Assembly (NCBI RefSeq): GCF_019933235.1
Contig: NZ_CP082945.1
Location: 3,782,001-3,846,000 of the forward strand
Direction: 5' to 3'
DNA: 64,000 nucleotides
Source: Streptomyces angustmyceticus
Lineage (GTDB): Bacteria > Actinomycetota > Actinomycetes > Streptomycetales > Streptomycetaceae
Part shown: positions 30,618 through 39,221 of the stretch, in pieces
How positions within the stretch are numbered: position 1 is the first letter of the stretch
How the letters are laid out: each line of letters starts with the position of its first letter
Notes under the pieces: model-generated
Seen by the model: only the letters and a program-made list of their open reading frames with translations
Database searches by the model: none
What the model was told of the DNA's origin: nothing
Position numbers and translations under genes: made by a program

Positions 30618-31937
30618 ATGGGTATCGAGCACCGCCCCGCCCCGCGCCTGCTGCTGCGCGGCGGTCTGGTCATCGACACCGCCCCCCACCCCGTCGTCCA
30701 CCCGCACACCGATGTCCTCGTCGAGGGCGACCGGATCGCCGCCGTGGGCCGCGACCTGCCGCTCGACGACACCGGCGCCGGCCTGGAGGTGATCGACGCC
30801 CGCACGATGATCGTGCTGCCCGGCTTCGTAGACGCCCACCGGCACCTGTGGCAGGGAGTCCTGCGGTCCGCCGCGGTCGACGCGAGCCTCGACGGCTACT
30901 TCAGCCGGATCCTCGGTGACCTGGCCGGCCGCTTCACGCCCGCCGACGTGTACACCGGCAACCTCCTGGGGGCGCTGGAGTGCCTGGACGCGGGGGTCAC
31001 CACCGTCCAGGACTTCTCCCACGTCCAGTACTCGCCGGAGCACACCGCGGCCGCCGTCGAGGCGCTGCGGGAAGCGGGCATCCGGGCCGTCTTCGGCTAC
31101 GGCTACCCCGTCTTCGACGAGACCGCCCGGCAGGCCGACTGGGTGCGCAAGGCCCGCACCACCCACTTCACCTCGCGCGACGCGCTGGTCACGATGGCCC
31201 TGGCCCCGGTCGGCCCGTCCTTCACGGCGCCGGAGGCGGTGCGGGAGGACTGGCTGCTCGCCCGCGAGCTGGGGCTGCCCGTCGCGGTCCATGTGAGCGC
31301 CGGGCCGGTGGCCGAGCGGCCGATCGCCGCCCTGCGGGAACAGGGGCTGCTCACGGCCGGCACCCTGTACGTCCACGGGAACTCGCTGCCGGACTCCGAG
31401 CTGCGGCTGATCGCCGAGTCCGGCGGGGCCGTGGCGATCACACCGGCGATCGAGGCGTCGATGCGGTTCGGCGCGCCGATGGCGGGCCGGCTGCGCCGGG
31501 CGGGCGTCACCACGGGGCTGGGCGCGGACGCGGTGACCTCGGCGGCGGGCGACATGTTCTCGCAGATGCGCGCCGCGTTGATGAGCAGTCACTTCGACGC
31601 CGACACGGAGGAGTCCGCGGTCACGGCGGCCGACGTGCTGCGGATGGCCACCGCGGAGGGGGCCACGGCCCTCGGCCTGGGCGACGAGGTGGGCTCGCTG
31701 GGCGTCGGCAAGCGCGCCGACCTCGTCCTGCTGCGTGCCGATGCCCTCAACCTCGCCCCGGCGACCCACGATCCGATCGGCGCGGTGGTGACCGCCGCAC
31801 ACCCCGGGAACGTCGACACGGTGCTGGTGGCGGGGCGGGCGGTCAAGCGGGACGGGCGGCTGCGGTACGAGAACCTCGGCGGCGTACTGGCCGAGGCCCA
31901 TCGCGCCGGCGAACGCCTCGGGGTGTCCGGGCCCTGA
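30618..31937 (+). CDS. Amidohydrolase-family metal-dependent deaminase/hydrolase (TrzN/SsnA-type)
   Basis: The 439-residue TIM-barrel enzyme has the metal site H74xH76 (DAHRHLW), further histidines in VAVHVSAGPV and TLYVHGNSLP, and the aspartate of GLGADAVTSA. The C-terminal GVGKRADLVLLRADALNLAP closes the small beta domain. The group includes chlorohydrolases, 8-oxoguanine and S-adenosylhomocysteine deaminases, acting on nucleobases or triazines; substrate is not set by sequence alone. ATG 30618 has only a weak GGAAGG site 12 bases away. Regulated probably by the divergent MarR. Its last codons are duplicated just downstream. Confidence 0.92.
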   Translation: MGIEHRPAPRLLLRGGLVIDTAPHPVVHPHTDVLVEGDRIAAVGRDLPLDDTGAGLEVIDARTMIVLPGFVDAHRHLWQGVLRSAAVDASLDGYFSRILGDLAGRFTPADVYTGNLLGALECLDAGVTTVQDFSHVQYSPEHTAAAVEALREAGIRAVFGYGYPVFDETARQADWVRKARTTHFTSRDALVTMALAPVGPSFTAPEAVREDWLLARELGLPVAVHVSAGPVAERPIAALREQGLLTAGTLYVHGNSLPDSELRLIAESGGAVAITPAIEASMRFGAPMAGRLRRAGVTTGLGADAVTSAAGDMFSQMRAALMSSHFDADTEESAVTAADVLRMATAEGATALGLGDEVGSLGVGKRADLVLLRADALNLAPATHDPIGAVVTAAHPGNVDTVLVAGRAVKRDGRLRYENLGGVLAEAHRAGERLGVSGP

Positions 31938-31962
31938 GACTCGGGGTGTCGGGTCCCTGAGG
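31917..31962 (+). repeat. 23-bp tandem duplication over the amidohydrolase stop codon
   Basis: CTCGGGGTGTC... at 31917-31939 is repeated at 31940-31962 with three differences out of 23. The first copy includes the stop codon; the second would also end in GVSGP and a stop. The second copy runs into the hairpin element, so insertion or slippage probably made it. Confidence 0.75.
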
Positions 31963-32091
31963 GCTGTCCCGTAATCCCTGGTGGATCAGCGCACGGCGTC
32001 GGCGGTGCGGGGCACCCGCCGGCCTGCGACGGGCGGGTGCCGCAGCCGGCGTCGTGCATCCGCCAGGGATTCCGGGACAGCCCTCAGGGAC
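31953..32091. mobile_element. 139-bp MITE-like element with 34-bp terminal inverted repeats
   Basis: The ends, beginning GTCCCTGAGGGCTGTCCCG at 31953, are complementary over 34 bases (31953-31986 with 32058-32091) with two mismatches. The 71-bp centre is also an imperfect inverted repeat (GGCACCCGCC at 32011-32020 against 32032-32041), so the whole can fold into one hairpin. It encodes nothing. The GGGCTGTCCCG core reminds me of ends of IS5-type elements in Streptomyces. No clear target duplication is visible. It could also serve as the terminator of the amidohydrolase gene. Confidence 0.65.
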
Positions 32092-32170
32092 CGTCCGGCG
32101 GCTCATCCATGATGTCGGATGTGGCTGGTGAGTTGTGAGCTGAGCGTGCACAACTGTGTTGGCAATGAGT

Positions 32171-33145
32171 TCACTCGTGGCCGTGGAGCGCCTGGTGCCG
32201 GTGTTCCTTGGGCGTGGTGCCGTAGGCGGCGCGATGGGCGCGGCTGAAGTCGGTGGCGCGGGGGAATCCCCAGCGGGCGGCGATGGTCTGGATCGGGGTG
32301 GCGCGGAGCGCCGGGTCGGCGAGGTCGCGGCGGGCCGCCTCCAGGCGCCGGCGGCGGATCCACTCGGCGACCGTGGCGTCCTCGTCCCGGAAGAGCCGGT
32401 GCAGATAGCCGGCGGAGAGGTGGTGCGCCGCGGCGATCGCGCTCGGGGTGAGGTGCGGGTCGTGCAGGTTCTCCCGGATGAACGCCTGGATGCGCAGGAT
32501 GAGGGTCCGCCGGTGGGTCTCCGGGGGGAGGCAGCGGCCGGCTTCGAGCGTGTGGGCGAAGAGCGCGCCGACCAGTTCGGTCAGGACCGTGCCCAGCCGG
32601 GGGCCGTCGGAGGGCCGGTAGGCGGCCGTGTCCGTGGTCAGCTGGGTGAGGAACCGGGCCAGGAGGGCGCCCATGCCTTCCCGGGTCGACACGGGCACCC
32701 CGACGATCCGGCGGGTCAGATCGCGCGGCAGCGGCACCAGGGCCTTGGGGACCTCCAGCGCCACGGTCGTGACCGGGTCCCCGCTGCTGTGGACGTCGTT
32801 CGGCAGGGTGGAGGAGTTGATGAAGAGGTCGTCCGGCCCGTACCGGGTCTCCCGGTGCCGCCACACGCAGGACCCGGCCCCGCGGACGACGAGGCAGAGG
32901 TGGTAGGTCTCGGGGTCGGACTGCCGGATCAGCTTCGGTGTGCGCCGGAAGACCACCGGCTGGAAGACGGCGCGCCACGCGGTGACGGCGCCGAGGTCCA
33001 GTACCCGCTGGGAGCCCCGGAAGTCGTCGGCGTAATCGCTGCGCAGCTCCATGGGGGCGTGGGCACGGCCCAGCATCTCGGTCCAGTAGTCGAACCGGTC
33101 CGCCGCGGGTACGTCCTCGCTCCGGAACACCGTCTCGTTCAACAC
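32171..33145 (-). CDS. AraC-family regulator with AraC_binding_2 domain
   Basis: The 324-residue protein has an N-terminal cupin-like AraC_binding_2 domain (about 5-190; PAADRFDYWTEMLGRAHAPM, SDPETYHLCLVVRGAGSCVW) and a C-terminal double helix-turn-helix (about 215-320; HLTPSAIAAAHHLSAGYLHR, IQTIAARWGFPRATDFSRAH, YGTTPKEHRH). Activators of this group respond to small ligands. GTG 33145 with GGGGGA eight bases before is the best start; the frame is open further up but without any start site. No adjacent obvious target: the gene stands between a MITE-like element and a small membrane protein gene. Confidence 0.9.
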   Translation of the reverse strand: MLNETVFRSEDVPAADRFDYWTEMLGRAHAPMELRSDYADDFRGSQRVLDLGAVTAWRAVFQPVVFRRTPKLIRQSDPETYHLCLVVRGAGSCVWRHRETRYGPDDLFINSSTLPNDVHSSGDPVTTVALEVPKALVPLPRDLTRRIVGVPVSTREGMGALLARFLTQLTTDTAAYRPSDGPRLGTVLTELVGALFAHTLEAGRCLPPETHRRTLILRIQAFIRENLHDPHLTPSAIAAAHHLSAGYLHRLFRDEDATVAEWIRRRRLEAARRDLADPALRATPIQTIAARWGFPRATDFSRAHRAAYGTTPKEHRHQALHGHE

Positions 33146-33363
33146 GTGTCTATCCCCCGCTTTCCGAAACCGCGGTTCAAGGGCTCCCACCAGCCGGTCC
33201 CCAGTCTGCTGGACGCCCCTGACCACTGCCGCGGCGGCCCGGGGACTGGCGCCCGCAGGCCGCAACCCCTCGAACCCGCCCGGGAGTTGCTCCGGCGCAC
33301 GGCGGCGCCACGGAGAGCGGGTCCGGTCGGGCGTGAGACGTGACCGGTGGCGGACAGGCCAAA

Positions 33364-33387
33364 GGCCCGGCACAGCCGTGCCGGGCC
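33364..33387 (-). terminator. Terminator of the small minus-strand membrane protein gene
   Basis: GGCCCGGCAC (33364-33373) pairs perfectly with 33378-33387 around AGCC. On the minus strand the stem is followed by TTTG. Confidence 0.75.
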
Positions 33388-33419
33388 CCTCATGCGGGAA
33401 GTCGACTGCGCGGGAGGCG

Positions 33420-33638
33420 TTACGCCAGCGCGAGCCAGGCGGCGCCCGCGACGACCAGGATCGCGACGATCACGCCGATGATGACGCCCACCCGGGGGCC
33501 GGCGGACTGCTGCGGGGCGGGGGCGCGGCGGCTGCCGGCCTGCGGGGTGCCGCCCTCGTCCACGAAGGCCCGGAACATCTGCGTGCTGCCGGCCGGGTCG
33601 TAGTTGCCGCCGGCCTGGTTCTGCGGGTTGGTCGCCAT
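33420..33638 (-). CDS. Small tail-anchored-type membrane protein
   Basis: The 72-residue product has a polar N-terminus (MATNPQNQAGGNYDPAGSTQ) and one C-terminal membrane helix (VGVIIGVIVAILVVAGAAWL), so it is likely tail-anchored with the N-terminus in the cytoplasm. No family recognised. It starts at ATG 33638 (or TTG 33644). A clear intrinsic terminator follows, which supports it as a real gene. Confidence 0.7.
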   Translation of the reverse strand: MATNPQNQAGGNYDPAGSTQMFRAFVDEGGTPQAGSRRAPAPQQSAGPRVGVIIGVIVAILVVAGAAWLALA

Positions 33639-33995
33639 GGGCAAGGACCCTAGCGAACCGGGCGCCGGGCGGCACCCCTGGGGCGCGTACGGGACGCCCG
33701 GGAAGCCGCCTACGGAGCGGGGTCGGGCCGGGTACGGGGCGTGGGCGGGGGTGCGGCCGGGTCGTCTGGGGGTGTCCCGCTACCGACCGGTATCGGCCGG
33801 GAGCCGCCACCTGGCCTCCGACCTGCACCTTTGCGCGCCACGTCACCCCGATTGACCAATTGCCGACACAGACTTTCCGTTCCCTTTACTTCAAGCCTGG
33901 ACGATTCGTTTGCCTTCAGCAACCAACCTTGTTTATGGTTGCCCAAAGCAACAAAAGATGTTGATGCGATGTGCGATGGATGCGTGGAGGAACCC
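33639..33995. promoter_or_regulatory. Divergent promoter region with MarR-type dyad at 33938-33952
   Basis: The 357-bp region is quiet until about 33840, where it becomes unusually A/T-rich. GTTGC-ccaaa-GCAAC at 33938-33952 is a perfect dyad, flanked by TTGTTTATG and AACAAAAG, and lies 44 bases before the MarR start: a strong candidate for the autoregulatory site. Confidence 0.6.
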
Positions 33996-34469
33996 GTGGC
34001 CGCCCACAGTCAGTACGAGGAGCTGGCCAGGCAACTCAGCGCCATCGGTGCCGTCAAGCGCGAGATGGGGCGGATGCTGCCCCAGGAGTGCCCACCGGCC
34101 TCGGCCGGGGTGCTCACCCTCCTCGACCGGCACGGCGAGATGCGGATGAGCCAGCTCGCCGAGCTGCTCGCCATCGACATGTCGGTGACCAGCCGGCATG
34201 TCGCCCACGCCGCCGAGCGCGGGTGGATCGAGCGCAAGCCCGATCCGGTGGACAAGCGGTCGCGGCTGCTGCGCCTGACACCGAGCGGCACCGCGCTCCT
34301 GGAGGAGCTCGCCGAGCGCTACACCGCCACGCTGGCCCGGTACTTGAACGACTGGTCCGACGCCGACGTCGGACACCTCGTCGAACTGCTCGCCAGGCTC
34401 CGTACGAGCTTCGGCGACTGCCGCACCCGGGCGCATCACGACTCCACCACCCGTACACCCGCAGGATGA
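33996..34469 (+). CDS. MarR-family regulator of the downstream MFS operon
   Basis: The 157-residue protein has a MarR core at about 30-110: SAGVLTLLDRHGEMRMSQLA, ELLAIDMSVTSRHVAHAAER, GWIERKPDPVDKRSRLLRLT. Start GTG 33996 follows GGAGGA by five bases; ATG 33969 upstream lacks such a site. Its stop is 11 bases before the MFS start, so regulator and exporter form an operon, an arrangement typical of ligand-induced efflux systems (MarR/EmrR type). The dyad at 33938-33952 is the likely operator. Confidence 0.9.
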   Translation: MAAHSQYEELARQLSAIGAVKREMGRMLPQECPPASAGVLTLLDRHGEMRMSQLAELLAIDMSVTSRHVAHAAERGWIERKPDPVDKRSRLLRLTPSGTALLEELAERYTATLARYLNDWSDADVGHLVELLARLRTSFGDCRTRAHHDSTTRTPAG

Positions 34470-34480
34470 AAAGGAACTAC

Positions 34481-37096
34481 ATGGCTACGACCACACCAGC
34501 CGGTGTGCGGGGCGGCCACGCCAGGCACGGAGGCGGACACCACGCCTCCGACGGAGCCCCTATGACGCACCGTCAGATCATGGAGGCGCTGTCCGGGCTG
34601 CTGCTCGGCATGTTCGTCGCCATCCTGTCGTCGACGATCGTCTCCAACGCGCTGCCCGAGATCATCCACGACCTCGACGGCGGGCAGAGCGCCTACACCT
34701 GGGTCGTCACCGCCTCGCTGCTGGCGATGACCGCGACCACCCCGCTGTGGGGCAAGCTCTCGGACCTCTTCAGCAAGAAGCTGCTGGTGCAGTTCGCGCT
34801 GATCATCTATGTGGCGGGATCGGTCGTCGCCGGTCTGTCGCAGAACACCGGGATGCTGATCGCCTGCCGCGTGGTGCAGGGCATAGGCGTGGGCGGTCTG
34901 TCCGCCCTGGCCCAGATCGTGATGGCCGCGATGATCTCGCCGCGCGAGCGCGGCCGGTACAGCGGCTACCTCGGCGCCACCTTCGCCGTCGCCACCGTCG
35001 GCGGCCCGCTGCTGGGCGGCGTCATCACCGACACCGACTGGCTCGGCTGGCGCTGGTGCTTCTACGTCGGCGTGCCGTTCGCGATCATCGCGCTGATCGT
35101 GCTGCAGAAGACCCTGAAGCTGCCCGTCGTCAAGCGCGAGGGCGTCAAGGTCGACTGGGCGGGCGCCTTCTTCATCAGCGCGGCGGTCTCGCTGCTGCTG
35201 GTGTGGGTGACGCTGGCCGGTGACAAGTACGACTGGATGTCGTGGCAGACCGCCGCGATGGTCGGCGGCGCGGTCGTGCTCGGCGCGGTCTTCGTCTTCG
35301 TCGAGACCCGGGCCAAGGAGCCGATCATCCCGTTGCGGCTGTTCCGCAACAAGACGATCACCCTGGCGTCGGTGGCCTCGCTGTTCGTCGGTGTCGCGAT
35401 GTTCTCCGGCACCGTCTTCTTCAGCCAGTACTTCCAGCTGGCGCGCGGCAAGTCGCCGACGATGTCCGGCGTGATGACCATCCCGATGATCGGCGGCCTG
35501 TTCATCTCGTCGACCGTCTCGGGCCAGATCATCACCAAGACCGGCAGGTGGAAGGCGTGGCTGGTCTCCGGCGGTGTGCTGGTGACCGCGGGTCTCGGCC
35601 TGCTGGGCACCATCCGCTACGACACCGAGTACTGGCACATCGCGATCTTCATGGCCCTGATGGGCCTGGGCATCGGCATGATGATGCAGAACCTGGTGCT
35701 CGCCACGCAGAACCAGGTGGCCCCCGAGGACCTCGGCTCCGCCTCGTCCGTCGTGACCTTCTTCCGGTCCCTCGGCGGTGCGGTGGGCGTCTCGGCCCTC
35801 GGTGCGGTGCTCGCCAACCGCGTCACCCACTACGTCAAGGACGGGCTGGCCGAGCTCGGCCCGAAGGCCGCCAAGGCCGCCGCCCACGGCGCCGGCAACA
35901 GCGGCGGCGGCATCCCCGACCTGGACGCCCTCCCGGCGCCGCTGCGCACCGTCATGGAGAGCGCCTACGGTCACGGTGTCGGCGATGTGTTCCTCTATGC
36001 GGCGCCCTGCGCGCTGCTCGCCTTCCTCTTCACCCTGTTCATCAAGGAGGTCGCGTTGAAGACGCGTGGCGGACTGTCCCAGAGCTCACAGGGCGCGGAC
36101 ACCGCGGCCGCCCCGGCGGCGGACGCCGTCGTCCCGGACCTCGCCGCCGCCGCGGCGGTCGAGGAGCTGGAGCCCGCACTGGTGGGCGCCCCGTCGGTGG
36201 CCACCGACGACGACGCGCACACGCCCTCCTGGGCGCAGCCGGCCGCGGCGACGGCCACCCGGCCGCTGGCGGCGTACGCCTCGGCGGGCGGCGGTGACGC
36301 CACCCCGGCCGGGTCCGCGATCCACGGCTTCGTCCGCAACGCGGAGGGCCACCCCGTGCCGCGCTCCGCGGTGACGCTGATCTCGCTCGGCGGGCGTCAG
36401 CTGGGCCGAGCGGTCGCCCAGGCCAACGGCTCGTACCTGCTCGACGCCCCCGGCGCCGGCTCGTACGTGCTGATCGCCGCGGCCGACGGCCACCAGCCGC
36501 AGGCGTCCACGGTCGTCGTCGGCGACCAGCCCTACGGCTACGACATCCTGCTCAGCGGCACCAGCGGCCTCGGCGGGCAGGTCCGCAGCGCGGCCACCGG
36601 CGCGCCGGTCGACGGCGCGATGGTCGTCGTCACCGACGTCCGCGGCGAGGTGCTGGCCACCGGAACGACCGGCGCCGAGGGCCACTTCGCCTTCGGCGAC
36701 CTGGCGCCCGGGACCTTCACCGTCGCGGTGAACGCCGCGAACCACCGCCCGGCCGCCCTGCCGGTCGAGGTCGGCGGCCAGGGCACCACCCGGATCGAGA
36801 TCGAGCTGCTGTCCGGGGCGCGGGTCGAGGGCATCGTGCGGGCCGGCGGACCGGGCGGCGCCCGGCCGCTGCCGGACGCGCGGGTCACGCTGGTGGACGC
36901 GGCGGGCAATGTCGTGGCCACCTCGACGACCGGGGAGGACGGCGCCTACGCCTTCACCGACCTGGACGCCGGCGACTACACGGTCATCGCGAGCGGCTAC
37001 CCGCCCGTCGCCACCGGGCTGACGGTCGGGGCCGGGGGAGTCGACGGCTACGACGTCGAGCTCGCACACCCCGGAGGTGCGGGTACGAGGGAGTGA
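34481..37096 (+). CDS. MFS exporter fused to three carboxypeptidase-regulatory-like (Ig-fold) domains
   Basis: The 871-residue protein begins with a 14-helix DHA2/EmrB-type transporter (about 30-525; SGLLLGMFVAILSSTIVSNA, VVQGIGVGGLSALAQIVMAA, QNQVAPEDLGSASSVVTFFR). A 90-residue alanine-rich linker follows, then three CarboxypepD_reg-like domains starting near 612, 697 and 781, each with the pattern (I/V)xGxVR...G.PvP.A.VTL...G......T..dG.Y.f.dL.pG.YtviAsa.....a. Which side of the membrane the C-terminus occupies depends on helix number; with 14 helices it would be cytoplasmic, with 13 outside. Start ATG 34481 follows AAGGA by five bases. Normal DHA2 proteins lack this tail. Confidence 0.92.
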   Translation: MATTTPAGVRGGHARHGGGHHASDGAPMTHRQIMEALSGLLLGMFVAILSSTIVSNALPEIIHDLDGGQSAYTWVVTASLLAMTATTPLWGKLSDLFSKKLLVQFALIIYVAGSVVAGLSQNTGMLIACRVVQGIGVGGLSALAQIVMAAMISPRERGRYSGYLGATFAVATVGGPLLGGVITDTDWLGWRWCFYVGVPFAIIALIVLQKTLKLPVVKREGVKVDWAGAFFISAAVSLLLVWVTLAGDKYDWMSWQTAAMVGGAVVLGAVFVFVETRAKEPIIPLRLFRNKTITLASVASLFVGVAMFSGTVFFSQYFQLARGKSPTMSGVMTIPMIGGLFISSTVSGQIITKTGRWKAWLVSGGVLVTAGLGLLGTIRYDTEYWHIAIFMALMGLGIGMMMQNLVLATQNQVAPEDLGSASSVVTFFRSLGGAVGVSALGAVLANRVTHYVKDGLAELGPKAAKAAAHGAGNSGGGIPDLDALPAPLRTVMESAYGHGVGDVFLYAAPCALLAFLFTLFIKEVALKTRGGLSQSSQGADTAAAPAADAVVPDLAAAAAVEELEPALVGAPSVATDDDAHTPSWAQPAAATATRPLAAYASAGGGDATPAGSAIHGFVRNAEGHPVPRSAVTLISLGGRQLGRAVAQANGSYLLDAPGAGSYVLIAAADGHQPQASTVVVGDQPYGYDILLSGTSGLGGQVRSAATGAPVDGAMVVVTDVRGEVLATGTTGAEGHFAFGDLAPGTFTVAVNAANHRPAALPVEVGGQGTTRIEIELLSGARVEGIVRAGGPGGARPLPDARVTLVDAAGNVVATSTTGEDGAYAFTDLDAGDYTVIASGYPPVATGLTVGAGGVDGYDVELAHPGGAGTRE

Positions 37097-37158
37097 GTCC
37101 GGGCAGGGGCCGTGGTCGGTTGCGCATCGAGCGGACGACGCCCCTGCCACTGAAAGCC

Positions 37159-37201
37159 CCGGACCGGGGCGCGTGTTGAGCGGAGACGCGCCCCGGACCG
37201 G
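37159..37201. terminator. Hairpin between the MFS fusion and YceI genes
   Basis: Arms 37159-37174 and 37186-37201 pair over 16 bp with one A.A mismatch; loop of 11. It lies in the 271-bp gap, so the two genes may be separately transcribed or partly attenuated. Confidence 0.55.
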
Positions 37202-37367
37202 ACCCGAGGGCTCCGGGCGGCGGCGCTGCGCACAGGCAGGGGACGGCCTGCACGCCGCCGACCGGAGCCCGCCCCCCGGGCTACCGGCCCTCCCCCGCTC
37301 CCGGCTCCGGCCGGGCGCGGGGAGCCGGCGAGCACGGGGCACCCACCAGCAACAAACGGGAGAGGCA

Positions 37368-38210
37368 ATGACTTCGACGGGCGCGGGAGCTGCGGGACTG
37401 AGAGCGCAGGTCCGCACACGCGACGGCTGGGCGGTCCAGCACGCCGTGCTGACCGTCACCGACATGACGGGCGCGCAGGTGCTGCGCGCCGCGGCGGACG
37501 ACGAGGGCACCATCCGCAGCGAAGGGCCGCTGCCCGCCGGGCCGTACACGGTCATCGTGACGGCGGTCGGCTACGCCCCGGTCGCCTCCAGCGCGATCGT
37601 GACGCAGAGCGGCCGGATGGACGTCGGCACCGTCGTCCTGGCGCGGCAGGGCGGGGCCGAGCTGCCGCCGCCCGGGGCCTGGACCATCGACCCGATGCAC
37701 TCGACGGTGGCCGCGGTCGCCCAGCACCTGGGGATCTCCAGCGTGCACGGCCGGTTCACGGAGTTCAGCGGCCGGATCGAGATCGCCGAGGACCTCGGTG
37801 ACTCGCGGGTCGAGGCGGCCATCAAGGCCGCGTCCATCGACACCGGCAACGGGATGCGCGACGGACACCTGCGCTCCGAGGACTTCCTGAACACCGAGGA
37901 GTTCCCGGAGATCACCTACCGCAGCTCGGGCCTGGCACCGGCCGGCCCGGACCGCTGGACGGTGCACGGCGAGCTGTCGCTGCACGGCGTGGTGCGCCCG
38001 GTGGACCTCGATCTGAGCTACCTCGGCACCGGGCCCGACCCCTGGGGCGGGGTGCGCGCCGCGTTCCGCGCCACCGCGGAACTGCGCCGCGAGGACTTCA
38101 AGATGAACTACAACCAGGTCGTCGCGGCCGGTATCGCGGCGATCGGCACGACGCTGAAGGTCGAGCTGGACATCCAGGCGGTGCAGGGGGAGACCCTGCC
38201 GATGGGGTGA
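37368..38210 (+). CDS. YceI-family protein with N-terminal carboxypeptidase-regulatory-like domain
   Basis: The 280-residue protein begins with one CarboxypepD_reg-like domain (about 10-95; GLRAQVRTRDGWAVQHAVLT, AGPYTVIVTAVGYAPVASSA), followed by a YceI domain (about 102-275; GAWTIDPMHSTVAAVAQHLG, VHGELSLHGVVRPVDLDLSY, RREDFKMNYN). YceI proteins are lipocalin-like barrels that bind isoprenoid chains such as polyprenyl compounds. No signal peptide is visible, although most YceI proteins are periplasmic. The same Ig-like domain occurs three times in the exporter just upstream, suggesting they act together. ATG 37368 follows GGGAGAGG. Confidence 0.9.
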   Translation: MTSTGAGAAGLRAQVRTRDGWAVQHAVLTVTDMTGAQVLRAAADDEGTIRSEGPLPAGPYTVIVTAVGYAPVASSAIVTQSGRMDVGTVVLARQGGAELPPPGAWTIDPMHSTVAAVAQHLGISSVHGRFTEFSGRIEIAEDLGDSRVEAAIKAASIDTGNGMRDGHLRSEDFLNTEEFPEITYRSSGLAPAGPDRWTVHGELSLHGVVRPVDLDLSYLGTGPDPWGGVRAAFRATAELRREDFKMNYNQVVAAGIAAIGTTLKVELDIQAVQGETLPMG

Positions 38211-38220
38211 CGGTCCCCTC

Positions 38221-38274
38221 CGTACCCGCCGGCGGGTACGGCGAAGGCCCCGGGCCATGCGGTCCGGGGCCTTC
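38221..38274. terminator. Double terminator between convergent YceI and TetR genes
   Basis: CGTACCCGCCGGCGGGTACG at 38221-38240 is a perfect 20-bp palindrome. A second hairpin (38243-38256 with 38261-38274, 14 bp, one G.T pair, loop ATGC) follows at once. Confidence 0.8.
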
Positions 38275-38307
38275 GTCATGCCGGTTCCCGGGGCGGGCCT
38301 GCCGCCG

Positions 38308-39078
38308 TCAGGCCCCCGTCCCGTCCCGCATCGCCTCGATTCCCGCGATCTGCAGGTCGAGGGCGAAGGCGAAGTCCCGGTCGAGCATCTCCACCGCGCT
38401 GCGGCCCTGGCGGACGTGGTCGGCCCGGGTGGACGTCTCCAGCATCTCGGCGAACTCCGGCCGGTCCGACAGCGTCGCGACGACCTGCTCGAAGTAGTCG
38501 TCCAGGCTCATGCCCACGACCCGGCAGCGGGCCTCGTGGGTGGCCCGGATGGTGGAGAAGCCGTAGACGAAGTGGAAGAGCGACGCCAGCGCGCCGGAGA
38601 CGCGGTCCGCGGCCAGGCCGCTGCGGCGCATCACCCGCTGGGTGGCGTTGGAGAAGGCCGTCGAGTGCGGGCCGATGTTGAGGAACTCGCCCAGCAGCCG
38701 GGCGGCCCAGGGGTGGCCCAGCAGCATGTCGCGATAGCCGACGGCGAGGGTGCGCAACTGGTCGCGCCAGTCGGCGTCCGCGTCCGACTCGTCGGGCAGG
38801 ACCATCTCGCCGGCCACCGCGTCGACGGCCAGTTCCAGCAGGTCGTCCTTGGTGTCGACGTACCAGTACACGGACATCGCGGTGACGCCGAGCTCGGCGG
38901 CGAGCCGGCGCATCGAGAACTTCGACAGGCCCTCGGCGTCGAGCAGCCGGACCGTCGCCGCGACGATCTTGTCGAGGTCGAGTCCGGCCGGCTGCTCCGC
39001 CTTCCGTTTGAGCGGGGGCCGTTCGGTCAGCCAGACGCTGTTCGGCCGCTTGCCGGCACGCTCGTCCGTCGCTGCCAT
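38308..39078 (-). CDS. TetR-family regulator (TetR_C_1-like ligand domain)
   Basis: The 256-residue protein has a TetR helix-turn-helix at about 35-80 (LDLDKIVAATVRLLDAEGLS, MRRLAAELGVTAMSVYWYVD), and a long helical C-terminal domain as in TetR_C_1 proteins such as TetR itself (AFSNATQRVMRRSGLAADRV, GFSTIRATHEARCRVV). It follows the MFS gene on the same strand after 143 bp and is likely its repressor. A 9-bp dyad at 39157-39183 lies in that gap. ATG 39078 follows GGGAGGGG. Confidence 0.9.
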   Translation of the reverse strand: MAATDERAGKRPNSVWLTERPPLKRKAEQPAGLDLDKIVAATVRLLDAEGLSKFSMRRLAAELGVTAMSVYWYVDTKDDLLELAVDAVAGEMVLPDESDADADWRDQLRTLAVGYRDMLLGHPWAARLLGEFLNIGPHSTAFSNATQRVMRRSGLAADRVSGALASLFHFVYGFSTIRATHEARCRVVGMSLDDYFEQVVATLSDRPEFAEMLETSTRADHVRQGRSAVEMLDRDFAFALDLQIAGIEAMRDGTGA

Positions 39079-39156
39079 GGCGCCCCTCCCTGTCCTGAGC
39101 GTCGTCGACGTCGTGGGTGGCGTCGTCGAGGTCGGCGTCGGTGTCGTCATCGGTGA

Positions 39157-39183
39157 CGGCACGTACGGGTGTCATACGTGCCG
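39157..39183. promoter_or_regulatory. Candidate TetR operator upstream of the TetR gene
   Basis: CGGCACGTA (39157-39165) and TACGTGCCG (39175-39183) are perfect inverted 9-mers with a 9-base spacer, 79 bases upstream of the TetR start codon. Confidence 0.65.
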
Positions 39184-39221
39184 CCGGTACGCGCCGTTCA
39201 CGATCACATACCGAGCCGATG

